Of a stretch of 64,000 nucleotides of DNA, positions 1 through 11,600 are shown in pieces. Within the stretch, counting starts at the first letter, position 1. Each line of letters starts with the position of its first letter. This DNA comes from Leuctra nigra. Taxonomy: Eukaryota > Arthropoda > Insecta > Plecoptera > Leuctridae. The stretch lies in NCBI GenBank assembly GCA_934045905.1, contig OW203762.1:19190345-19254344 (forward strand). Direction: 5' to 3'. Below the pieces are notes generated by a model. It was given only the letters and a program-made list of their open reading frames with translations. It was not told the origin of the DNA and searched no databases. Position numbers and translations under genes: made by a program.

Positions 1-660
1 TCGTATAGGTATAATAAAAACGGTAATTTAACTCATAGTACCTAAATGCCATTACTTTGTGAAGTAAATTCGAATATCTCCAAGATGAAATGACAACTCT
101 ACGGTGTTTGATAAACCAAAACCACGACATCAAGTTATAGGTTTAATAATTTAATTTGCATGCAATTTAATATGTGTCATGTGTCCTTATTACGTTTATT
201 TGTACATCTACGTATCTACGTTATTTTAGTTTTATTGTTTTATTGGAATGAGATTCCATAATTAAATTATTTAATTTAGTCCTCGTTTCTTTTAAATTAA
301 TGGAATTGAGATTCATTTGAACTTTCCACAATCTGGGATAATTCGTACCAATTAGAGATAACGGGGAGAAAATCTACATAATATAATGATTCTATTGGGA
401 TATTCTTAATTACAAGCTCAGCTTTTAAGATGTCAACAAAATGTACATAAAATTAAATCGCTCAATTACTCAACCGGACTTCAAAGTGGACAAGCAGTTA
501 AAACAGATATTCCGAACAATGGAGCCTGTTTATGTATATTCTTTTCCCGTTCTCTAGTGATGTACACATAACAAATACGATATTTGTCCCATGACATCAT
601 TAAACTTTATATGGCAAAGAATTTAATAAACAAACAGTAGAACAAAAATGAAAAACATAC

Positions 661-897
661 TAAAGCCCCATTTACACGGTAAAATTTCCTGTAAAATCTT
701 TTATAAAATCTTTTCTTAAAATCTTTTCGTAAAATCTTTTACAGAAATAGAACATGTTTTATATCATAAAAGGTTTTACACAACCCTTTTACAAAACATT
801 TTACCATCAAATTGGCTTGTTTACACGGTAAAATTTCTTTTACGAAAAGATTTTATAAAAGATTTTACAGGAAATTTTACCGTGTAAATGGGGCTTA
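661..897. mobile_element. foldback MITE
   Basis: Near-perfect inverted repeat: left end TAAAGCCCCATTTACACGG, right end its complement CCGTGTAAATGGGGCTTA. The arms are built of iterated TTTTATAAAATC and GTAAAATCTTTT blocks. No coding capacity. Confidence 0.8.
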
Positions 898-1070
898 ACC
901 CTTTTACAAAGATTGCCAAAGCTTTACTAGGGACAAGAGATATTACATTTCTTCAGAAGCATCATGGCCACCGATAGATTATAAGAAATTTCAATGAATT
1001 CCAATGTTTTTAAAGGATTTGTGTCACGCAATAAAGCATTCCTTTAAATCGAACACTATATACACTCCCA

Positions 1071-1210
1071 CTTGTTTAATTATATAACTATCTGTTTATT
1101 TAACTACACACCAATACGCATTATCGTAATCATTGTTTAATCACTTGTTTAATTATACAACTATCTGTTTATTTAACTACACACCAATACGTATTATCAT
1201 AATCATTACC
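1071..1210. repeat. 73-bp tandem duplication, two copies
   Basis: The block beginning CTTGTTTAATTATA at 1071 recurs at 1144 with only a few substitutions, including the CTGTTTATTTAACTAC core. Confidence 0.85.
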
Positions 1211-2624
1211 TCTGCACGTCCTCCTTATTCCGCCTCCACGTGAACATTATACCTCCCCCAGTGTGTTGGTGTAGCTTGGTGTAGAAGAAGGTTTACCTGC
1301 GCGGCAGTAGTGGCAGTTTGTTGCCGAACAGCCACAGTCGGCTACGCTCCAACAGCCATCTCTCCATGCGGACGATCGACAACTGACGACGCTCACCGTC
1401 CCGACGCCTTAACACCGTCGCGCCGCAATCGATGTGGCGGCATCTCAAAGAAGTTCGATTATTTAGGATGGGTTTTAATATGCGGTTCATTCTTTTTGAT
1501 TGAGGATGGGTGGACTGTGTGATATTCAAGTCTCTTTTATGGTGGCACTGTGATGGCACTTGCCTACAAGTTGTGAAACTTACAAAAGAATTCATATAAT
1601 ATTTAGAAATTGAATGAAATATCCAAATGGTTTTGGATATTCATTTAGATTTCATTTTCAAAAGGTTTAGAAAACATTCTATGCTGACCTTGGTCAGCAA
1701 ACTACGTTCTGAGATATTCTCAGTTAAATTTACTCTATGTTCATCCATTTTAAAATTGGAGGTGTCGAGAACTGCGATGTGTGTGCGTTTTACAGATCCG
1801 ATTGTGAAAATTTTAACAAAACTTAATGCAAATTTTATATTTAAAAAAATCAATCAATTAATTTTGAACACAAAACATAGAGCAAAAAATGGCACAAGGT
1901 CACAACCTATCAAGAAAAGATAACCATAAGAAATATTTCATAATTATTATAAGCTTGAAATTGGGCTCTCTAAGTAAAAAAAAAACCTATGAATGTACTA
2001 CCTATAGTACAGGTTTACGAGAATTGAAAACTAAGTTCTAACCTAAAACATAGTATTTTCAAATACATAGTATTTTTCAATACAATTCAATACAATATAC
2101 ATAGACAACTTCACCTCGCTATACAATATGTCTAATGTGGATTGCATGGAACAGTGGTTTGATTTGGAAAATAATTTACAAAACAATATCACGTTATTAA
2201 TAAATTCTTTGTTGATTCGCTCCCTGAATTTTGGCAGTAACAAATTGCTTACAACATTCATACAACTTTAAAGTGATCATTGCGTTAAATAAAACAAGAT
2301 TCATAACAATAATTTCATTCTAAATTAATGAATAGGTTTCGTAACATAACAGGGAAGGAATGAGGAGGTGGAGTTTTAGTACACTTTCTTCGTCTTCGTC
2401 CATACGACTTTCTTGGTTGGTTTCACAGTAAAGAAATAGTTGAAACGATTTGTACAAGACACAATCGCACATAATCTACTCACTTATAATTAGTTATCTA
2501 AAAAAATAATACCCTATGTATAATATAAAATGCATGGCATCTATGTACAATATGTAAATTGTGTCCTCTTAGAATTCTTAGAATGGCGCTACTTTGGAAT
2601 CATTTCCTTGCCATTGGCTGTATC

Positions 2625-2632
2625 TCACAAAT
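2625..2632 (-). CDS. sas: sas exon 14, last two codons and stop
   Basis: A TTATTTTATTTCAG acceptor on the minus strand ends at 2633 and the phase-1 join gives Asp-Leu-stop, so the protein ends EIQQETMDL. It is the first good acceptor downstream of exon 13 with a pyrimidine-rich tract. Being only 8 nt, it is supported by the acceptor and phase alone. The 3' UTR would run leftward from 2624. Confidence 0.68.
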
Positions 2633-5600
2633 CTGAAATAAAATAACCAATCAGGGATTAGCTTGAGGGTCAACGGTTCAACATTTCAAGTTTGAAATTA
2701 TTGAACTGTTTTCTAGCTGAGATAAGTTCATTGGACTCATTTGGGGTTACTTTGTTTTTGTCAAATGGCACGGACATATTGAAAAACTAATGTAACATTT
2801 ATGATCAGTTTAGTTTGAAATATCAGGAAGTAAAATGAATCCATGTTAGGCTGAATTTAGCGCTAACGTGACGTTCCAAAAGCCATGCACCCAAAATATT
2901 TAAACCTATTATCTTTGGTGGCATGACATGGTATAGCATGTCCAGAGTTGGGAGATGTGCTCTTTTTCGAGGAATATCATATCGTACGTCAAATAAACAA
3001 ATTGAATTTGAATTTGGGATGAGCACTACAAACTAGTTCATCGTTTATCTTACTTTCATCTCGACATCCCTTATTAAATACAAATATCGTGTAGACAGCT
3101 GCCCTTCCACACCAAATCATTCCCTCTTCAATCGTTATAGAAAATGTTACAAAATTATTATATTTTTTCGATTTGAGCTTACTTTCTTTCCTCCATTTTC
3201 AGATGAGAACAAAAATAGAACCAAAACGTAGCTAATTAAAGCAAAAAATGTAAAAATGTGTTTCCACAAACCGAATAAAAAATACAAATACAAATACAAA
3301 TGCGAGATTTAAGAAAAAGTAGGTATTAACTTTCCGGAAAAATTGGCGTAAAAACTTACTAAACTGTCGAATTATTAGAAGTATTAGAAGAATGTTTCGC
3401 TTATTGTGGTATTTATTTAAAAAAAAACGTGGCGGACATGTGGACGTCCATGATTTATACAAAACATGAACTACACAACCCCGATTGAAAGTTAAAATAA
3501 TGACTTACCCATCGTTTCTTGTTGAATTTCTACCTTATAGGAGGGATTGTCGTAGGCCGCTTGGTGCGGTGACCTCGGATGCGCCGAGGAGATGGCAGCT
3601 TTGTTCTGTCCGTACTTCCTCACTAGGATCAGGAGCAGGATGAGCGCGGCGAGGATGGCTAGTGCCGCCAAGATGGCGACTGCCACGAGAGGCCCATAGT
3701 AGTTGCCGGCTTCCAGCGTGGGCTCGGCGCGCTCCAGCTTCCCTGCAGGACCAAACATTACGTCACACTCAGGCCGAAGTCAAATGCTTATTTCAGAGCA
3801 GATTGGGAGATAAAAGAACAGCCAAGAAGGATAGGAATTCAGAGGTAGAAGGGCGGAAGTCCATTTTCTCGATTTTGCGCTGCACACTTTTGAAATTATG
3901 TAATCAACGATCTATCAAATAGCAGTTGACTGATGCCAACAAATACAATGTGCGTTGTGAAAAATATCCGACCGAACCGGGGCTCGAACCCGGGACCTCT
4001 CACTTGTCAGGCGAGCGCTCTACCAACTGAGCTACTCGGTCAAAGTGCGTTGTGTCTAATGTCCGTCCGTCCAACCGGGTATCTCAGTTGGTAGAGGTCT
4101 CGCCCGGCAAGTGAGAGGTCCCGGGTTCGAGCCCCGGGTCGGTCAAATATTTTTCACAACGCACATCCCTTCCTATAATCCTGACTCCATGGAAGTTTTC
4201 CACAGAAACCTATACATTCTCAAAATACAGTTATATTATATATTGAAGTATTCTCTTACACAATGACCAATGTCACTATTACACAAATGATTGCTCATGA
4301 AGGTAGAATATTTTGTAGGTCTTTGTGCTCACCTAAAGAATCATTGAAAATGAAATGGACTTCCGGCGTTCTACCTCTGAGGTAGAACATTTAAGCAGTG
4401 ACATTCTCGTTCACAAGAAATTCGTATATATTTGGGTATGTGCGTACGTCACAAAAGATAAAATTTGTCCATTCAATTGGCATTTTATATTAAGATTTGT
4501 TTGTGTGTTTAGCTTTGTGCTGTTCAGTGGGAAGGAGGCGGTCGTGGCCATGGTAGGAAACCAACATGGCCTCTCGACTGAGATAAACTACGATAAAATC
4601 TCAGCTAAGCCGGAACGACCGCGGGAATCGAACCCTGGGCCTCCAGAGTGCAGTAAACTTCCTCCTCAGGTAATTGACAGCGATGTATCCAAGTAATGCA
4701 GGTATTGTATGTACTTGGTGTGTTTCAGCTCCATCTATCTGCTATGTCTGAGATGTCTTCTGCTTACCTTGCTGAGATGCGCCCGCAGCAGCTGACCCAG
4801 GCTTAGTGATAAAGTCCTGGACGTTGCTCTTCTTTATCCGCCCGTTTGTCAGATAAACTTCCAACCAGAGTCGATATCTAGAAGAACAAATCATATAAAT
4901 TATACTTTGTGTAGCGTTGAAACGTCATTCGATGTTTGATTTGAATTGACAAGAATAGCCCCCCCCCTCCCCCATAAAACTTATTATAATATATTATTGA
5001 GAAAGGGGAGGGGTGTGTCGTTATGTAGGTATACTCATTCTGAGAATTAAAACTCCAAGAATTCAAAATAAATTCTATAAAAAGTGGAAACCAGATTGGT
5101 TGACTTTTGCATTTAAATGTACTTGGTACTTAAAAGCTGTAGAAAAAGAAATAGAGCCTTTATCGTCGATTAAATATTCTCCTTCTCGCTGTTACAGTTA
5201 GAAATTACGTTAAATAAAAAATGATCGCTGAACAAATTTGAAAGACTGCTGGTCAGGTTCCGTAACATCAATGATTGTCACTATCTTTGAAATGAGAGGT
5301 CACCTACTAGAGTGAGACATAGAGATCGCTTTGGTTGGACTGACTTTTGAGCGATCCGATCATTTCATGTTTTGCCGAGTGTAGGAAACTGGCGGAAATC
5401 TGACAATACCTTGTTCCTGGTTTGAGATCTTTGATCATGGTGAGCGGCTGCGAGTCTCTCTTGGCGACCTTGAACGTGCTGAGGTCCTCCTTGCCACTGT
5501 CGCTCTGGTAGATGGCTCTGAAGATGTTGACGTACTTGTCCTCGGGGTAGGGCACGCCGCTCCACGAGATCTCCACGCTGGAGATCTTGATGTGGTGCAC

Positions 5601-8600
5601 CTCCAACACCACGGTGAAATTGTACGAGTCTGCGGATCAAACAGGCAGATGTATTCATGTCCATACGCATCCCACTGACATGCAACACGCCGCTCCACGA
5701 GATCTCCACGCTAGAGATCTTGATGTGGTGCACCTCCAACACCACCGTGAAGTTGTACGAGTCTGCGGATCAAACAGGTCGATGTATTCATGTCCATACG
5801 CATCCAACTGACATGCAACACGCCGCTCCACGAGATCTCCACGCTAGAGATCTTGATGTGATGCACCTCCAGCACCACGGTGAAGTTGTACGAGTCTGCG
5901 GATCAAACAGGTCGATGTATTCATGTCCATACGCATCCAACTGACATGCAACACGCCGCTCCACGAGATCTCCACGCTAAAGATCTTGATGTGGTGCACC
6001 TCCAACACCACCGTGAAGTTGTACGAGTCTGCGGATCAAACAGGCAGATGTATTCATGTCCATACGCATCCAACTGACATGCAACACGCCGCTCCACGAG
6101 ATCTCCACGCTAAAGATCTTGATGTGGTGCACCTCCAACACCACGGTGAAGTTGTATGAGTCTGCGGATCAAACAGGTAGATGTATTCATGTCCATACGC
6201 ATCCAACTGACATGCAACACGCCGCTCCACGAGATCTCCACGCTAGAGATCTTGATGTGGTGCACCTCCAACACCACGGTGAAGTTGTACGAGTCTGCGG
6301 ATCAAACAGGCAGATGTATCCATGATCCATGTGTTCATACGCATCCAACTGACACGCATCACGAGTAAATTGTCAAAACGTGTTTGAATCTCTAATACTG
6401 GTAAAAGTCATATCTTCATTTGAACACATATTTTAATTTCAATATCTATATTCTATTTCTATATCCCAATAGATAGAAAATTATTTTTTGATTCCAACGA
6501 TATCAAAAACACCCAATAATGTCATAATATAACTTGAACTGCTTAGGATATAGGGCAATTCATACACTTTCACAGTTAAAAGTTAAAAAAAATCAACCCC
6601 ATTCGTTTTGCACTCTTTACAGAACGTATACTGATGCATAACTATTTGATTATCTTAAAAATCGCTGGTCAGCAGACAACAAATCAGATATACCTACATT
6701 TAATAGCTTAGCGCTTTTGTATTTCCAAACAATTCAAATTACTACGATCGGCATCATTAAAATTTCCTTAATTTTAGCGATGTCAACCCATTTTACTTAT
6801 TGAATAGATGCATTTTGATGGACTGATTGAAAGTGAAGTATAGTCGAAAGTGCACACCACTAATTACATTCTGAATAAGTGCTTCAAATCTTACAATCAT
6901 GAAATTCAAGAGACTTATAGGTAAAGATTTTGAACACCACTAATAAAACATGATATGTTTGTTTAGACATGGAAATCTACAAGATCCTACATCCTCTAAT
7001 TACCATCAACAAGAACAAACATGACCTCTTAGCACATGATATAGCTCAATCGATTTAAATCTTGGAAACTACTGATTTTGACCCTGCGTATGAGTGCATC
7101 ATTATATTATATTATATATTATATTATATTATATTATATTATATTATATTATATTATATTATATTATATTATATTATATTATTATATTATCATTATTGAG
7201 TGCAGCAATATTTTTTATGTTTTACATTGATTTCTTATTATGATAATTATGTCCTTTGATTTGTGTTTTATATAACCAATTTTTGTAACTTTATTGTAAT
7301 TGTAATAAACCATACGAAATAATAATAATAATTGACAATGACTTCCGAAGAAGTAGGTTCCGTGATAAATACACCAAGGTCATGTGCATTATATTGTGTC
7401 ATATCTATATTAGCCAGGTGATCAATCAATTATAGAACATCACGTCTCTTATCTTGTAGAATGAGTTAAAAACGTGATATCACATAAATAACAAGTCTTT
7501 AAATCGTGGAGATTCTTAGAAAATTATTGTTTACAAATACATTATAATTTATAATAGATAAATTACTAATCAATAGTTATTTCAAAGGTTATTTATTACT
7601 AGGTATTTTATATTATTTTGCAATTGTTGAGACGTTTACGTAAGATGTCATCGCAATTTTGTTAAATCATGAGTAAAATAGCCTTGAGCTTAACTGGATG
7701 ATCACACTGCAAATGCAACTCTCTTTCACCTGATAGCTCCCAACAAACTGCAGCTTCCGGATGCTTGCGTCTCATTACATGTGCGTCATCTCGCTGCATC
7801 ATCATCTCAGATCGAGTATCTTTCTCGATCGACTACATTCATTCAGCAGATTTTCTACAGTTCTTACTTTGATTACTATATATGTTCGCTAAGGGTATGT
7901 TTTTCAAGTATTTCATAAATATCGGCTGTCAAAGTGGTAATTCCAGGTAAATTTCTTGCATTGGCAGTTGTCCTAATAACTGTTAATCATGACAAATGAT
8001 TCAACAGAGCACAAAAAATCGGCCTTTTAAAGAATGCAAATTGACGATGAATTCAGTTTTGTTATCAAAAAGAGTAGTCAGTATAATTCTAATTATTGGG
8101 ACTTCGTACAGACGATGACACAAGTTGAAACTCGTTGTCCCTGTGATTTATCATTATATTATTAATCATCTCTATCTCTAAGCCTCCCCCGCGTTCTGAA
8201 CTGACCTTGAACCTCCCCCACGATTGAATGCATGTCTGACCTTGAACCTCCCCCGCGTTCTGAATGATCGTCTGACCTTGAACCTCCCCCGCGTTCTGAA
8301 TGCATGACTGACCTTGAACCTCCCCCGCGTTCTGAATGATCGTCTGACCTTGAACCTCCCCCGCGTTCTGAATGCATGACTGACCTTGAACCTCCCCCGC
8401 GTTCTGAATGATCGTCTGACCTTGAACCTCCCCCGCGCTCTGAATTGAATGCATGACTGACCTTGAACCTCCCCCACGACTGAATGCACGACTGACCTTG
8501 AACCTCCCCCGCGACTGAATGCATGACTGACCTTGAACCTCCCCGGTGGTGAGGTGGATGCTGCGCTCATCTTGCAGCTCCGTCGTCTGGCCGGAGAACG

Positions 8601-11600
8601 GGATGAAGTAGATGCCGACCTCGTACTGCGTGTTGGGCTTGAGATCCTCCAACGTGTAGCTCGTGACGGCGCGGTGGATCAGCGGCGTCGCGGCGTACAC
8701 CTGCAAGCGTCGTTCTTGTCAGTATACAATTCACACGCTAAGTCGTGAGGCAAATGATGGCAAGGTTCCGTTCCATCCATCATCAACAACCAATCATTTT
8801 CATAGTCAAGTCGACGACATTATAAAGAAACAGCTCTTCTTGAACTATAATGAAGATTACACCTGCCAGCTCTGCCGAAACGTCGTGAACAAAGGCCCTT
8901 TTTAAGGCCAAAATCACAAACTAATCATGGAGCTTCTACCGTAGAAAAGAAGATACATAGAACAACTTATTTTAAAACGCGGTTCTAAATAATTAACAGT
9001 CGATGAAAATCAACATTGGATCTATAGAGTAGTTACATCATCTTGGTTGGTAGGTAACATATTTCAATCTTGTTTATTTTGCTGGAGGACAAGCAATTTT
9101 TCAATAGTTCAAAAGTTTTATCGTATTTTAAATACAGCTGGGAAAGAAGAATTCATAGTTTGCACGAGATTCTTTTGTTTTACATCAACAATGTAAAAAA
9201 GTATATTTCCGGCCATTTTGGTGCTACAGCTGTCAAATCGATTTAAACTAATTATTATCGGTTAGTCGAAGCTATAGTTTGTAAATGAGTGGTTGTATAC
9301 CTATAAGAACTTCTTCTGCAGCCTACAATTGCACAGATAAACCATAAATATTATCAAAAATATACAGAAAAATAGATTGACAGCCGTTCTGATATGTTAC
9401 ACCAAGATGGCCGCGCAACAATGAGATGATGTCACGTGCAAACTATGAATAGACAGAAATATTATACATAAAATGGCCTAGTACTGAAGCACAACTCACC
9501 TTGCCGTCGATCTCCTTGTACCGGAGCTGGACGCCGTCGACGAACTGCAACTCGTGTTCCGTGAGCTTCCTCCACTTGAGCTGCGCCCACGTGGCGTTCA
9601 CCTGCTGCGTCTGGAGCTGCGCGTCGACGGTGATCTGCGGCGGGTACGTCGCGACGCTCGGCGGCGTCTTCACCGACAGCACGGCGCTGGAGGGCGTCGT
9701 GTTGACGTCGCGCAGCAGGATCATGATCTTGATCTTGTACTCGGTGTCCGGCTCCAGGCCGCCCAGCTCGAACTCCAGCTGGGGCGTCGCGATGAGGTCG
9801 TCGGGAGGCGCGAGGACCTGTTGCTGCCAAGTGCCGACGTCGGTGTTCCTAGCAAGCAGATTCAACAAGTCTTAGATGTCGTTTCAGCGATCTTATTGCG
9901 TGAGAAAATTGATTATAAGTTTGAACTGTTATAATAAATCAACCAACCAATAATATGTCGATGCACATAACGTCAATACTATAGTTTTGAGATAGATCTA
10001 ATATAATATATTGTTTTCTCAAAGGCTGTAACATATTAAACTTTTGGACATAAATTAACTTGAAGATATTCGTACTGACCTGGAATGAGTTTGAAATTCT
10101 GAATCCAGTGGTAATATTTAAATCTAGTGGAGCGGTCGCTCCACCCAGCCAAGTCGTACCGTACACTCACACTCACTCAACATACCGTAAATGCCTAATA
10201 AACTGAGGAGCAGACCAACCACTTTTACTGTAAGCAACAACATGGCATTTTCGGCCTACTGGATCTTAAAATTGGAAAATCTCACATTGTTGCAAAATAT
10301 CTTAATTTCGAGCTATGGCCCACCCCACCCCATATACCGAATTTGGGAACAATAGGGTATGTCATTTTCGTGCTAGAGGGCCGTGAAATATGTAAAATTA
10401 CACCACTTTCTGATTCTGAAGATGATGATTCTGATGATATCAGGAAACACTGTTGACAGCGCCACAGCCTAAACGGCTGAGCCGATCGATCTGAAATTTT
10501 TACCATATATGCACTTTTGGCGTCTGATGATACCTTGTCCTTACAAATTTTTTGTGCCACCATTTTGAAACCGGAAGTGACGTCATATCTTAAAAACTGA
10601 TGGACCAATTGGGACGAAACTAGCGCCAAACGATTCGGATGGTCTTCTCAATGAAATATCAACAGTCAAAATAGAAATGTACTTTTACCGAAACCGGAAA
10701 TGACGTCATAAAAATGCCAAATTTGAATGAAATCATCTCTTATAACAATAACTACATATTCAGAAGGCTTATAATGTTACATAGCATTTAAAGACACAAA
10801 TTTTAGGTGGCAGTGAAGTCAGCCGCCATTTTGAAAACCGGAAGTGATGCCATAACTCGAGAACGGCTGGACCAATTGGAACGAAACTTCCGCTATACTT
10901 TATAGCATATTATTTATAGCATATACATAGTAACAAGCACAACTTTTCTTAGCAACCAAATCAAAAAGGCGTATTTTTTTAAAGGAATTATAGTCTTTGG
11001 TTCCACAATATATGCTACAAATTGTAAGAATAAACTGAAAAAAGGAATGATATCCCATAAAAAACACTCCGTGTAAAAATACCAGCCAAGTCTCTTCAAC
11101 TAAAAAAAAAATAGAAGAAATCTAAAAATTCAGCACTGAAAAGTAGTGATATCAAAAAAAGGCCAAGTCAAAACTTTTAAAAATTACTTGGCGCATCGTT
11201 TTTCTATGGGATTATAGATATATTTTATGTATAGATGAGTATATTTGATTACCGACCTACTTCTATACTATTTATATGCACGATGCGCCAAGTAATTTTT
11301 AAAAGTTTTGACTTGGCCTTTTTTTGATATCACTACTTTTCAGTGCTGCATTTTTAGATTTCTTCTATTTTTTTTTTAGTTGAAGAGACTTGGCTGGTAT
11401 TTTTACACGGAGTGTTTTTTATGGGATATTATTATTTCTTTGAGATGTCACATTATAAATAAAATGGCCAACGAATAGTAATGCAAGTCACTCACAATTC
11501 ATTCTTTTACCAATGCATCAATGCATCCTTGCTCCAACATTTTCAATCAAATCTAACCGGATTTACCATGATCATACTGACATCTTTCAGTGCATCACTT

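Larger units (their letters stand above)
1..2624. other. sas 3' UTR and downstream flank, no gene seen
   Basis: AT-rich. Nothing coding is supported on either strand. Minus-strand AATAAA hexamers occur near 1166 and 1093 (inside a 73-bp tandem duplication) and near 230-245, so the 3' UTR may be 1.4 kb or longer. A foldback MITE lies at 661-897. Confidence 0.5.
3837..4385. mobile_element. MITE family D copy with nested tRNA-like foldback (intron 12)
   Basis: Ends are inverted: left TTCAGAGGTAGAAGGGCGGA, right CCGGCGTTCTACCTCTGAGG, and AAGTCCATTT is mirrored as AAATGGACTT. Related copies lie at 24576-24826 and, half-sized, 45667-45857. The tRNA-like foldback at 3949-4167 sits inside it, so it inserted later. 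Confidence 0.7.

Noticed and set aside
3969..4041. Functional tRNA-Val gene
   Set aside because: Anticodon GAC is not normally used in eukaryotes and the sequence is an arm of a repeat; listed as tRNA-like only.
5587..6368. Repeated plus-strand frames with H-T-H-P-T-D-M-Q-H
   Set aside because: Antisense readings of the 133-bp exon-11 array.
8532..8541. Earlier exon-10 donor at GAG|GTTC
   Set aside because: It would give phase 0 whereas exon 11 needs phase 1; the GTCAGT donor fits both phase and consensus.
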